Below, in pieces: positions 36,675-46,850 of a stretch of DNA of 64,000 nucleotides. Where the stretch lies: contig OZ241208.1 of assembly GCA_965199665.1 (NCBI GenBank), positions 682,001 to 746,000 on the forward strand, read 5' to 3'. Made by a program: the position numbers and the translations under genes. Origin of the DNA: JAVVHH01 sp965199665 (lineage in GTDB: Bacteria; Pseudomonadota; Alphaproteobacteria; Acetobacterales; Acetobacteraceae). The notes under the pieces are model-generated. The model did not search any database, was not told the origin of the DNA, and saw nothing but the letters and a program-made list of their open reading frames with translations. Position 1 is the stretch's first letter. The number at the start of each line of letters is the position of its first letter.

Positions 36675-37964
36675 ATGCCAAGCGTCACGATCCAGGGGGC
36701 TGGAAGCGTCTATCCGACGCTGACGGCCGGAACGAACTATGCCATCGCCCAACAGGCGAGCAGAACGATCACCGCTGCCATCAACAGTGGTGTCAGCGTC
36801 CGCACGGTCACAGGCGGTGGCAACGTGCCCTCTCCGGCGACGACCGCTTCCTTGTTGGTGGTCAACCCCACCAATCTGACCAACCTGAACTACCCCGCCT
36901 CCTATTCCTACGTGGTGTTGGCCGACAATCCGGCGCCCGTCACGCTTACCGGCGGCGGCACCCCGGGCGCGGCGATCGTGCTCGGCACCGGCACGGTGAC
37001 GCTCAACACGAGCGGCGGCAGCGGCACTGTGGTCGGCGGCGACGGCGACAAGACGATCAACCCCGGCCTGACCGCGGGTTTCGCCATCTATACCGGCGGC
37101 GGCCACGACACCATCAACCTGACCAGCAGCCAAGTCGGCGGCCGCAGCACGGTCGAGGCTGGCGCCGGCGCGAACGTCTATGACGCGACCGGGAACGTGA
37201 TCCGGGCCGGCAACACGATCAATCTCGGCGCCGGCGCGACCCAGCTGCGCTCGACCGGATCGGATTCCGTGGTCGCCGGGTCGGGCAGCGCCACCGTGCA
37301 GGTCGTCGGCGCGGTGGCCGATACGGTGGTCGGCGGGGCCGGGGCGCTGACCGTGATCAACGGGGCCGCTTCGACGCAGGTGAACTTCTCCAGCGCGACG
37401 ACCACGCCCGTCTCGACCGGCAGCGTGACCGCGATCGGCGGCGCGGGGGGCGGCAACTACCGCGGCGGCGCCAATGGCAGCAACCTGCTGATCGGCGCGG
37501 CCGGAGCGGTGACGCTGCAGGGCGCCGGCACCGGCGACGTGCTGATCGCGATGGGCACGACGGGGCAGCAGGTGTTGTCCGCCGGTTCAGGCAACGAGAC
37601 GCTGCTCGGCTCGCTATCGACGACCAACAACCTGTTCGTGGCCGGCAGCGGCAGCAACCTCATCGTCGGCGGCTCCGGCAGCGACACCTTCGTGGCCGGG
37701 TCCGGCGCGGCGACCATCACGTCCGGCGCCGGCTCCGATGTGGTCATGCTGAACGCGGTCTCGTCGGCCGGCGCGCGCATCACGATCACGGATTTCACCA
37801 CGGGCGTGGACCATGTGCGGCTGCTGAATTACGTCGATTCACCCGGCGCGCTGGCGGCTGCGGCGACCAATCTCGGCAGCGCCGGCTCCCGCGTCACCCT
37901 GTCGGACGGCACGACCATCACCTTCCAGGGCGTCGCCGGCGTGAACTCGGGCTTCTTCTCTTAA
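36675..37964 (+). CDS. Repeat-rich putative exoprotein with RTX-like glycine motifs
   Basis: A 429-residue protein with no cysteine after the preferred ATG 36675 (the open frame to 36618 adds a stretch without homology). There is no N-terminal signal peptide. The whole sequence is low-complexity and beta-rich, dominated by Gly, Thr, Ser, Val and Asn, with short repeats such as GSGNETLLG, GSGSNLIVGGSGSDTF and GAGSDVVML that resemble calcium-binding RTX nonapeptides. The C-terminal region ITITDFTTGVDHVRLLNY is typical of the domain following RTX repeats in type I secretion substrates. I infer export by a type I system, but no transporter is in the window. Confidence 0.72.
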   Translation: MPSVTIQGAGSVYPTLTAGTNYAIAQQASRTITAAINSGVSVRTVTGGGNVPSPATTASLLVVNPTNLTNLNYPASYSYVVLADNPAPVTLTGGGTPGAAIVLGTGTVTLNTSGGSGTVVGGDGDKTINPGLTAGFAIYTGGGHDTINLTSSQVGGRSTVEAGAGANVYDATGNVIRAGNTINLGAGATQLRSTGSDSVVAGSGSATVQVVGAVADTVVGGAGALTVINGAASTQVNFSSATTTPVSTGSVTAIGGAGGGNYRGGANGSNLLIGAAGAVTLQGAGTGDVLIAMGTTGQQVLSAGSGNETLLGSLSTTNNLFVAGSGSNLIVGGSGSDTFVAGSGAATITSGAGSDVVMLNAVSSAGARITITDFTTGVDHVRLLNYVDSPGALAAAATNLGSAGSRVTLSDGTTITFQGVAGVNSGFFS

Positions 37965-37971
37965 CCGCAGC

Positions 37972-38003
37972 AATCCCCGGCGGCAGTTTCCTGCCGGGGA
38001 TTT
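37972..38003. terminator. Hairpin between convergent exoprotein genes
   Basis: AATCCCCGGC (37972-37981) pairs with GCCGGGGATT (37993-38002), a ten-base stem with an eleven-base loop, between two convergent genes. Only a short T run follows on the plus strand (ATTTG) and none on the minus, so it may work in either direction weakly. Confidence 0.6.
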
Positions 38004-38006
38004 GCC

Positions 38007-40034
38007 TCAGGGCGGCGCGTAGAAGCCGATGCCCTCGTACAGCAGGTCCGGCCGGGTCGCGACGATCGTGGCGCGCTCGCTGTTGTCGGCGGTGTAGAAG
38101 TGGGTGCCGAACTTGGTGTCGAAGAAGCGGTAAACCGCCGTGTCGCCCGCTTGCTGCGCCGTGTGCTCGAGAAAGCCGGTGCCTTCGAACACCAGGTCGG
38201 AGCGGGAGGCGATGACCGTGTCGCGCTCGGAGGCGCTGGCGGTGAAGAAATGCGTGCCGTAGGTGAGATCGAAGAAGCGATAGACCGGCACCGCGTTCGG
38301 ATCGCCGGCGGTGGGGTCGATCGATTGCAGGCCGACGCCCTCGTAGACGAGGTCCGGCCGGGTCGCCAGGATGGTGTTCTTCTCCGACGCCGCTGCGCTG
38401 AAGAAGTGCGTGCCGTAATTGCTGTCGAAGAAGCGATACACGCCGATCGTGTCGACGGAGATCGAGACGGTGGTGCCCCCGGCGCCGTCGCTGCCGATCT
38501 CGTAATGCGACCCGGCCGGCGCGTCCGACAGCGCGATCGTGCCCGTCGTCGTGGTCAGTGTGGTGCCGAACAGGCGGACGCTGGTGTTGCCGAGGAAGTC
38601 GATCTCGTCACCCACCCGCATGGCGCTGACCGTGTTGGCACCGACGATGCCGTGCAGGCGGAGGCTCGCCGCACTGGACCCGAAGGTGACGGATGCGGGG
38701 GTGAGCCCGGCGCCGCCAAGCGAGCCGATGTCGGCCACGCCGCCGCCGATCGTGACGGAGCCGCCGCCGAACAAGACGCCGCCGACCACGAAGGTGCCGT
38801 TGCTGGTGAGTGAGCCCGCAACGTTGAGGCTGTTGAACGAGCCCTGGCTGCTTCCATCGATCGAGACGGACGAACCGCGCAGGACCGTCGTGTCGCCGCC
38901 CGAGAACAGGCCGCCGCCGCTGACGGACACCGTGCCGGTGCCCCCGGCGGTGAGGCCGCTGCCGCGGTTGTCGCCGCCGAGCACGACCGCGCCGTAGGCC
39001 ATCAGCGACGTGCCGGGGCCGTCGATGATGACGGTGCCGCTGCCGCCGGCCGCCGCACCGACGGCCAGCGCCGCCTGGCCGGCGACGAAGCCCATGCTGG
39101 TCGCGCTGGCGCCCGATTGCAGCCGCAGCGTGCCTTGCGCGCTGCTGCCGACGATGATGGATCCGCCCGCGGCCAGCAGCGACCCGGTGCCCACCACCGC
39201 GACGCCGCCCGTGCCGGCCAGGCCAATGGTCAGCGCCGGGTTGAGGGCGTTGTTGCTGGCGCTGGCGCTGGCGTTGAAGCGCGCGGAGGCGCCGCCGCTG
39301 ACCGTGAGCGACCCGGCGCCCCGGTAGCCGACCGACGCGCTGTTGTTGGCCAGTAGCAGCAAGGAGTTCGTGCCCGCGACCGACAGCGCGGCGCCCGGCC
39401 CGCTCGTCACCGCGCCGATCCTCAGATAGGGCGTGCTGGTGTCGATCGCCGCGCTCAACACGAGCTGGGCGCCGTTCTGCACCGCCAGCGAGGCCTGTCC
39501 GCCCGCACCGACCTGCAGGATCCCGCCGACGGCGAGGACGGCCGCGTCGACCACGGCGCTCGTGGACGTATTGGGCGTCGCCAGGTCGAGCCCGCCGCCG
39601 AAGCTGGCCAGGCCGCGATTGGCAACGGTGAGGCTCGCACTGCCGAAACTGCTGGCCGAGCTGCCCGATGCGGCCGTCACGGTCAGGCTGCCGCCATTGA
39701 CCACGCTGAGCCCGGCGGTGCCGTTGAGGCCGACTTGCAGCGCGCGGGTGATGACGAGTTGCTGGCCGTTGCCGGCCGCGGCAACCTGGCTGTTGTTGAC
39801 CGTGACGGTGCCGGCGGTGAGCTGCCCGACGATCGTCCAGCCGGCGGCGGCGAAGGCGATCGTGTCCACCGAGCCCGTCCCGTAAATCGGGCCGCCGCCA
39901 AAGGTGAAGCTCGCCGCATCGCCCGCGCTGGGCACGGTGGTGGAGATGCTCTCGTTGGGGTTCGCCCAGTTATTCGCGACGTCGAATTGACCGCCCGCGG
40001 AGCCGCTCACATTTCGCCAGGTGTAGAGTGCCAT
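38007..40034 (-). CDS. Autotransporter-like beta-repeat protein with three C-terminal DUF5648 repeats
   Basis: A 675-residue protein. Residues 1-510 consist of beta-helix-like repeats similar to those of autotransporter passenger domains (SLTVSGGAS, GGSGTVIIDGPGTSL, LFSGGDTTV). The last 150 residues hold three copies of a motif: VYRFFDxxYGTHFFSAxxSEKxTI, about 20 residues, then RPDLVYEGVG. This is the DUF5648 (PF18885) pattern found in secreted enzymes and surface proteins. There is no signal peptide and no beta-barrel domain, so export must use another route, perhaps type I secretion. It is convergent with the RTX-like gene; I infer both are extracellular structural or adhesive proteins. Confidence 0.75.
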   Translation of the reverse strand: MALYTWRNVSGSAGGQFDVANNWANPNESISTTVPSAGDAASFTFGGGPIYGTGSVDTIAFAAAGWTIVGQLTAGTVTVNNSQVAAAGNGQQLVITRALQVGLNGTAGLSVVNGGSLTVTAASGSSASSFGSASLTVANRGLASFGGGLDLATPNTSTSAVVDAAVLAVGGILQVGAGGQASLAVQNGAQLVLSAAIDTSTPYLRIGAVTSGPGAALSVAGTNSLLLLANNSASVGYRGAGSLTVSGGASARFNASASASNNALNPALTIGLAGTGGVAVVGTGSLLAAGGSIIVGSSAQGTLRLQSGASATSMGFVAGQAALAVGAAAGGSGTVIIDGPGTSLMAYGAVVLGGDNRGSGLTAGGTGTVSVSGGGLFSGGDTTVLRGSSVSIDGSSQGSFNSLNVAGSLTSNGTFVVGGVLFGGGSVTIGGGVADIGSLGGAGLTPASVTFGSSAASLRLHGIVGANTVSAMRVGDEIDFLGNTSVRLFGTTLTTTTGTIALSDAPAGSHYEIGSDGAGGTTVSISVDTIGVYRFFDSNYGTHFFSAAASEKNTILATRPDLVYEGVGLQSIDPTAGDPNAVPVYRFFDLTYGTHFFTASASERDTVIASRSDLVFEGTGFLEHTAQQAGDTAVYRFFDTKFGTHFYTADNSERATIVATRPDLLYEGIGFYAPP

Positions 40035-40170
40035 GGACTTTTGATCGCAAGTTTTGCTGAGGATCGACTTGGCACGTTATCCGGGCAATGACAAGGAATT
40101 ACGCCAACCGGAAGTTGCGTTATTCCGCGTCCGGGCTGACGGTCGGCGCGCCGCCGGCTACGGTCCCGCG

Positions 40171-40740
40171 ATGGTCTCGTCCGATCCTCTCGTCCCTGGC
40201 TTCTTCGCCCGTGCGGCGCCCGTCGTCGCTGCCGATTTGATCGGCGTCACCCTGCTCGTGGACGGCGTCGGCGGCCCGATCGTGGAGACCGAGGCCTATG
40301 ACCACCAGGATCCGGCGTCCCACAGCGTGCGCGGGCCGACGCCGCGCAACCGGGCGATGTTCGGCCCCGTCGGTCATGCCTACGTGTATCGGTCCTATGG
40401 CATCCATTGGTGCCTCAACCTCGTCTGCGGCGAGGTGCCGGGGAGTGCGGTGCTGATCCGCGCGCTGCACCCGGCCGCCGGGCTGGATCTGATGCGCACC
40501 CGCCGCGGCCTCCCGGGCGAGCGCCTGCTTTGCAGCGGTCCCGGGCGGTTGTGCCAGGCGCTCGGCATCACTGCCGCGCTGGACGGCGTCAGCCTGTTCG
40601 TGCCGCCTTTCGTGCTGACAGCGGGCCCAGCCCCGGCCGTGGCATCGGGCCGGCGCATCGGCCTGACCCGCGCCGTCGAGACCCCGTGGCGCTTCGGCGA
40701 GCGGGGCTCGCGTTTCCTCAGCCGGCCGTTCCGCCCCTGA
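40171..40740 (+). CDS. DNA-3-methyladenine glycosylase (AAG/MPG type)
   Basis: A 189-residue base-excision-repair enzyme that removes alkylated purines such as 3-methyladenine and hypoxanthine. The family signature GPIVETEAYDHQDPASHS contains the glutamate that activates water, and GHAYVYRSYGIHWCLNLVC carries the tyrosine that intercalates and the aromatic pocket. The rest, LIRALHPAAGLDLM, GPGRLCQALGI and GRRIGLTRAVETPWRF, is standard. ATG 40171 begins the conserved block; the longer open frame to 40054 has no homology. The 136-base gap to the divergent exoprotein gene shows no clear promoter. Confidence 0.92.
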   Translation: MVSSDPLVPGFFARAAPVVAADLIGVTLLVDGVGGPIVETEAYDHQDPASHSVRGPTPRNRAMFGPVGHAYVYRSYGIHWCLNLVCGEVPGSAVLIRALHPAAGLDLMRTRRGLPGERLLCSGPGRLCQALGITAALDGVSLFVPPFVLTAGPAPAVASGRRIGLTRAVETPWRFGERGSRFLSRPFRP

Positions 40741-40775
40741 CGGTCGGGCGTGCTCTCGCGGCACAAACACACCAT

Positions 40776-41933
40776 ATGGCGGCCATGGACGACCTCGCGC
40801 TCTACATCCATTGGCCGTTCTGCCTCGCGAAGTGCCCCTATTGCGACTTCAACAGCCATGTCCGCGACCGGGTCGATGGCAGCCGGTTCGTCCGCGCCCT
40901 GCGCACGGAGCTCGCTTGGGAAGCGACCCGGCTCGGCCGCCGGCGGCTGCGCTCGATCTTCTTCGGCGGCGGCACCCCCAGCCTCATGGACCCCGAGGGC
41001 GCGGCCGCGCTGATCGGCGACGCTCTGCGCTTCTTCGACCCGGCGCCTGACCTCGAGATCACCCTGGAGGCCAACCCGACCAGCGTGGAAGCCGCGCGCC
41101 TCGCCGCCTTCCGCGATGCCGGCGTCAACCGGGTGTCGCTGGGCATCCAGAGCCTGCGGCCGGACGCGTTGCGCTTCCTCGGCCGGCAGCACTCCGCAGC
41201 GCAGGCCATCGACGCGCTCGCCACCGCGCGCGACCTGTTCGGGCGCATCTCGTTCGACCTGATCTACGCCCGCCCGGGCCAGGACCTGCCAGCTTGGCGC
41301 GCCGAGCTGGAGGAAGCGTTCGCGCTCTGTGCCGACCACCTTTCCTTGTACCAACTGACGATCGAGCCCGGCACCGTGTTCGAAGGCATGCATCGTCGCG
41401 GCGAGATTGCGCTGCCCGGCGATGACGACGCGGCCGCGCTGTATGCCGAGACGGAAGCGGTTTGCGCGCGCCACGGCTTGCTGTCGTATGAGGTGAGCAA
41501 CCTCGCTCGGCCCGGCGGCGAGAGCCGGCATAACCTGGCGTATTGGCGCTACGGCGACTACGCCGGCATCGGGCCGGGCGCGCATGGCCGGGTCACCGTG
41601 GATGGGTCGTTGCGGGCCACCCGGCGTCACCGCGCGCCGGAACCCTGGGCCGAACGCGTGGAGCGTGACGGGCACGGCAGCACGGCGGAGGAGCTGGTAG
41701 TGCCCGCCGACCGTGCCCGCGAGATGCTGCTGATGGGCCTGCGGCTGAGCGAAGGCGTCGACCTCGCGCGATTGGCGACCCGCACAGGGCAGGGTCTCGA
41801 CCAGGCGGTGGACGCCGACGTGCTCGCCCGGGCGATTGACGCGGACTACCTTCGGCTCGACGCCGACCGTCTGGTGGCCACCGCAGAAGGCCGGTTGCGG
41901 CTCGACGCGCTGCTCGGTGCGTTGCTGGTGTGA
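40776..41933 (+). CDS. hemW: Radical SAM haem chaperone HemW
   Basis: HemW binds haem and delivers it to respiratory proteins; it was long misnamed coproporphyrinogen oxidase. The 385-residue protein has the radical SAM cysteines Cys16, Cys20 and Cys23 in FCLAKCPYC, and the GGGTPSL motif that contacts SAM. NRVSLGIQSL and DLIYARPGQ follow. The HNLAYWRYGDYAGIGPGAHG stretch is typical of HemW, which lacks the extra cysteine and N-terminal extension of HemN. ATG 40776 is followed by a second ATG (40785). It ends 43 bases before grpE. Confidence 0.92.
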   Translation: MAAMDDLALYIHWPFCLAKCPYCDFNSHVRDRVDGSRFVRALRTELAWEATRLGRRRLRSIFFGGGTPSLMDPEGAAALIGDALRFFDPAPDLEITLEANPTSVEAARLAAFRDAGVNRVSLGIQSLRPDALRFLGRQHSAAQAIDALATARDLFGRISFDLIYARPGQDLPAWRAELEEAFALCADHLSLYQLTIEPGTVFEGMHRRGEIALPGDDDAAALYAETEAVCARHGLLSYEVSNLARPGGESRHNLAYWRYGDYAGIGPGAHGRVTVDGSLRATRRHRAPEPWAERVERDGHGSTAEELVVPADRAREMLLMGLRLSEGVDLARLATRTGQGLDQAVDADVLARAIDADYLRLDADRLVATAEGRLRLDALLGALLV

Positions 41934-41939
41934 GAATGC

Positions 41940-41967
41940 CTTGTTCCCTCGCCGGCTCTGACCTACC
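41940..41967 (+). promoter_or_regulatory. Putative sigma-32-type promoter of grpE
   Basis: CTTGTT (41940-41945), 16 bases, then CCTACC (41962-41967) fits the alphaproteobacterial heat-shock pattern of CTTG, a 16-18 base spacer and C[CT]TA, and has the same spacing as the candidate upstream of dnaK. The -10 ends nine bases before the grpE ATG, so the mRNA would be nearly leaderless; no ribosome-binding site is visible there. No CIRCE operator is present. Confidence 0.35.
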
Positions 41968-41976
41968 TACGCTTCC

Positions 41977-42543
41977 ATGAGCACCGACCCCAACGCCGCG
42001 CCGGGGGTGGACCCCGACGCCAGCGCCCCGCCTGCCGACCCGGCAGGCGAGGGCGAATCCATTTCCGTCGAACAACTGCAGCGCGAGCTCGAGGAGATGC
42101 GCGACCGCTGGATGCGCTCGGAGGCAGAGATCGCCAACGTGCGCGCCCGTGCCAAGCGCGACGTCGACGACACCCGGCAATACGCCGTGCAGAAATTCGC
42201 CACCGACGTGGTGGAGGCGGCCGAAAATCTGCGTCGCGGCCTGTCCAGCCTGCCGCCCGCCGAGGCCGGCGAGCCGGACATCGTGACCAAGTTGCGCGAG
42301 GGCCTGGAAGGCGTCGAGCGCAACTTCATCGGCATCCTCGAGCGTAACGGCATCAAGCGCACCGACCCGACCGGGCAGCCCTACGATGCCAATTTCCACC
42401 AGGCGATGGGCGAGCAACCCTCGGCCGAGCACAAGCCCGGCACGGTGGTGCAGGCCTGGACCCAGGCCTGGACGTTGAACGGCCGCTTGTTGAAGCCCGC
42501 CATGGTCGTGGTCGCCAAGGGCGACGGCCAGGAAGCGGCGTGA
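41977..42543 (+). CDS. grpE: Nucleotide exchange factor GrpE
   Basis: GrpE releases ADP from DnaK. The 188-residue protein has an acidic, disordered N-terminus (about residues 1-28), a long dimerisation helix (LQRELEEMRDRWMRSEAEIANVRARAKRD), then the beta domain with GIKRTDPTGQPYDANFHQAMG and the C-terminal GRLLKPAMVVVAKG, which touch DnaK. It is the first gene of grpE-dnaK-dnaJ. No ribosome-binding site is evident ahead of the ATG. The 3' end, including the stop codon, has been duplicated in tandem. Confidence 0.95.
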   Translation: MSTDPNAAPGVDPDASAPPADPAGEGESISVEQLQRELEEMRDRWMRSEAEIANVRARAKRDVDDTRQYAVQKFATDVVEAAENLRRGLSSLPPAEAGEPDIVTKLREGLEGVERNFIGILERNGIKRTDPTGQPYDANFHQAMGEQPSAEHKPGTVVQAWTQAWTLNGRLLKPAMVVVAKGDGQEAA

Positions 42544-42565
42544 ACCAGGAAGCGGCGTAAACCAG
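42528..42565 (+). repeat. 17-base tandem duplication across the grpE stop codon
   Basis: CCAGGAAGCGGCGTGAA (42528-42544) is followed immediately by CCAGGAAGCGGCGTAAA (42545-42561) and the beginning of a third unit, CCAG. The first copy contains the grpE TGA stop; the second has a TAA in another frame. The two copies differ by a single base, so the event is recent or conserved by gene conversion. Confidence 0.9.
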
Positions 42566-42574
42566 TAATCGGAC

Positions 42575-42602
42575 CTTGTCCGCGGCCGCCGTGAATCTTA
42601 CA
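42575..42602 (+). promoter_or_regulatory. Putative sigma-32-type promoter of dnaK
   Basis: CTTGTC (42575-42580), a 16-base spacer, then CTTACA (42597-42602), 73 bases before the dnaK ATG. The spacing equals that of the grpE candidate, and the elements resemble the RpoH consensus of alphaproteobacteria. The 132-base grpE-dnaK gap holds no CIRCE element and nothing else recognisable apart from the duplication at its left end. Confidence 0.4.
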
Positions 42603-42675
42603 TGAGCGGTTGGTAACTCTTAGGGCGATGAGCGGTGCTTCGGGCCGTTCGTTGCCGCTGCGAAGGAGCAAAGTA

Positions 42676-44616
<1,941 letters not shown>

Positions 44617-44632
44617 CCCACACCCGCCAATC

Positions 44633-44655
44633 GCCCTCTCCCATCGGGAGAGGGC
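44633..44655. repeat. REP-like palindrome between dnaK and dnaJ
   Basis: GCCCTCTCCC (44633-44642) and GGGAGAGGGC (44646-44655) form a perfect ten-base stem with a three-base loop, followed by AGGGTGAGGG. This composition is that of a dispersed palindromic element widespread in proteobacteria, recognisable by the CACCCT-CCCTCTCCC pattern. It has no T run, so it is not a classic terminator. It could stabilise the dnaK mRNA or tune dnaJ expression. Confidence 0.7.
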
Positions 44656-44704
44656 AGGGTGAGGGCTCTCCGACCGAGGGCCCGTCAGCAGATTAGGGAC
44701 GGCC

Positions 44705-45856
44705 GTGGTGTCCACCAAACAAGACTTCTACCAGACGCTCGGCGTCTCGCGTGACGCCAATGCGGACGACCTGAAGAAGGCGTATCGCAAGCTCGCCATG
44801 CAGTATCACCCCGATCGCAATCCGGGTGACAAGACCGCGGAGGCCAAGTTCCGCGAGGTGAGCGAGGCCTATGAGGTCCTCAAGGACGATCAGAAGCGCG
44901 GAGCCTACGATCGCTTCGGCCACGCCGCGTTCGAGCAGGGCGCCGGCCCCGGCGGCGCGGGCGGGTTCGCCGGCGGCTTCAACTTCGAAGGCGGCCTCGG
45001 CGACATCTTCGAGAACCTGTTCGGCGACATGGCCGGCCGTGGCCGCCAGCAGCGCGGCGGCGCCGACCTGCGCGCTCAGGTCGAGATCGACATGGCCGAC
45101 GCCTTCACCGGCGTGAAGAAGCAGATCCGCGTCGCGACCCCGGTCAAGTGTGAGGTGTGCGAAGGCACGGGGTCGGAGACCCGCTCGCGCGAGAACTCCA
45201 CCTGCGGCACCTGCCGTGGCGCCGGCAAGGTGCGCGCGCAGCAAGGCTTCTTCCTCGTCGAGCGTGCGTGCCCGACATGTGGCGGCACGGGCCGCGTGAT
45301 CCGCAACGCCTGCAAGGTCTGCAATGGTAGCGGGACCGTGCAGGGCGAACGCACGTTGCAGGTCGCGATCCCCGCCGGGGTCGAGGACGGCACCCGCATC
45401 CGCCTGACCGGCGAAGGCGGTGCCGGTCCGCAGGGCATGCCCCCGGGCGATCTCTACGTCCATGTCGGCATTCGCCCGCACGACATCTTTCAGCGCGACG
45501 GCGCCAACGTCTATTGCCGCGTGCCGTTGCCGCTCTCCCGCGCGGCGCTGGGCGGCGAGGTCGAGGTTCCGTCCATCGATGGCAGCCGCGCCCGGGTCAA
45601 GATTCCCGCCGGCACTCAGACCGGCGACCAATTCCGACTGCGCGGCAAGGGCTTCTCCATGCTGCGCAGCACCGAACGCGGCGACATGTACATCCAGGTC
45701 GCGGTGGAAACCCCCCGTCACCTGACCCGGCGTCAGCGCGAACTGCTCGAGGAGTTCGAGCGCGAGGGCGAAGGCAACGACAAGGGCAGCCCCGATAGCG
45801 ACGGCTTCTTCGCCAAGGTTGCCAAGTTCTTCGACGGCATGGGCGGCACGGCGTAA
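44705..45856 (+). CDS. dnaJ: Chaperone protein DnaJ (Hsp40)
   Basis: DnaJ stimulates DnaK ATPase activity and delivers substrates. The 383-residue protein has a J domain with YHPDRNPG, a glycine/phenylalanine-rich linker (about residues 75-105), a zinc-binding domain with four CxxCxGxG repeats (CEVCEGTG, CGTCRGAG, CPTCGGTG, CKVCNGSG) and two C-terminal beta domains. There is no ATG near the start: GTG 44705 and GTG 44708 are adjacent and either may be used. It lies 88 bases after dnaK across a REP-like palindrome. Confidence 0.97.
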   Translation: MVSTKQDFYQTLGVSRDANADDLKKAYRKLAMQYHPDRNPGDKTAEAKFREVSEAYEVLKDDQKRGAYDRFGHAAFEQGAGPGGAGGFAGGFNFEGGLGDIFENLFGDMAGRGRQQRGGADLRAQVEIDMADAFTGVKKQIRVATPVKCEVCEGTGSETRSRENSTCGTCRGAGKVRAQQGFFLVERACPTCGGTGRVIRNACKVCNGSGTVQGERTLQVAIPAGVEDGTRIRLTGEGGAGPQGMPPGDLYVHVGIRPHDIFQRDGANVYCRVPLPLSRAALGGEVEVPSIDGSRARVKIPAGTQTGDQFRLRGKGFSMLRSTERGDMYIQVAVETPRHLTRRQRELLEEFEREGEGNDKGSPDSDGFFAKVAKFFDGMGGTA

Positions 45857-45872
45857 GCCGGCCGCCTCCGCC

Positions 45873-46850
45873 CTACAGGTCGACCACCACCCGTCCGCGC
45901 ACCCTGCCGGCGACGATGTCGACGGCGACCGCCACAGCCTCCTCGAGCGGCACGTGTCGCGTGATCTGCGCCAGCCGGTCCCGATCCAGATCGCTCGCGA
46001 GCCGTGCCCAGGCGGCCTCCCGCAGCGCCGCCGGCGCGTAGACCGAGTTGATACCCGCCAGCGTCACCCCGCGGAGAATGAACGGCAGGACGGTGCCGGG
46101 CAGGTCGCTACCCTGCGCCAGCCCGCAAGCCGCGACGACGCCGTCGCTGCGGCACCCCGCCAACACGTTCACCAGCGTATGGCTGCCGACGCTGTCGATC
46201 GCCGCGTCCCAGCGTTCTTTGCCGAGCGGGCGGCCGGGCCCGGACAGCTCCGCGGCGTCGATGATCTCAGCCGCTCCCAGCCCCCGCAGGTAATCCGCCT
46301 CCGCCGCAGCCCGGCGTGACGACGCGATCGGCCGTGCCCCGCTCGCCGCCAGTAGCGCGAGCGCCACGCTGCCGACCCCGCCCGCCGCGCCCGTCACCAG
46401 AACGTCGCCGCCGCGGCGGCCCAGCCGTTCCAGCGCCAGCACGGACAGCGCCGCCGTATAGCCGGCCGTGCCGATCGCCATCGCCTCGGCCGTGCTCAGC
46501 CCGGCCGGCAGCCGCGTCAGCCACGCCGCCTTCACCCTTGCCCGCTCCGCCAGTCCGCCATCATGCGTCTCGCCGACACCCCAGCCGTTCAGCACGACGA
46601 GGTCGCCGGGCGCGAACGCGTCGCTGTCGGAGGCGATCACCTCCCCGGCGAAGTCGATGCCCGGCGTCATCGGCGAGCGCCGCAGGATGGGCGCCTGGCC
46701 GGTCAGCGCCAGCCCATCCTTGTAGTTGATCGTCGAGTGCCGGACCGCGACGGTGACGTCTCCCTCCATCAGGGCGTCGTCGCCCAGTTGCTCGATCGTG
46801 ACCCCCGGCGGCTCGCCCTTGCTGACCCGCAGCGCTTTCCACGTGCTCAT
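45873..46850 (-). CDS. acuI: Acrylyl-CoA reductase-type quinone oxidoreductase (AcuI/YhdH)
   Basis: A 325-residue zinc-independent medium-chain dehydrogenase that uses NADPH to reduce acrylyl-CoA to propionyl-CoA, as in DMSP and 3-hydroxypropionate metabolism. Features are the INYKDGLALTG N-terminal motif, LNGWGVGETHDGGLAERARVKA, IGTAGYTAALSVLAL and the NADPH-binding VTGAAGGVGSVALALLAA. The GVTLAGINSVYAP stretch is specific to the YhdH/AcuI subgroup. It is coupled by a four-base overlap to the upstream DUF2891 gene and converges on dnaJ with 16 bases between. Confidence 0.88.
   Translation of the reverse strand: MSTWKALRVSKGEPPGVTIEQLGDDALMEGDVTVAVRHSTINYKDGLALTGQAPILRRSPMTPGIDFAGEVIASDSDAFAPGDLVVLNGWGVGETHDGGLAERARVKAAWLTRLPAGLSTAEAMAIGTAGYTAALSVLALERLGRRGGDVLVTGAAGGVGSVALALLAASGARPIASSRRAAAEADYLRGLGAAEIIDAAELSGPGRPLGKERWDAAIDSVGSHTLVNVLAGCRSDGVVAACGLAQGSDLPGTVLPFILRGVTLAGINSVYAPAALREAAWARLASDLDRDRLAQITRHVPLEEAVAVAVDIVAGRVRGRVVVDL

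Noticed and set aside
41934..42675. CIRCE (HrcA operator) near grpE and dnaK
   Set aside because: Neither gap holds TTAGCACTC or its inverted partner, so control by HrcA is not supported.
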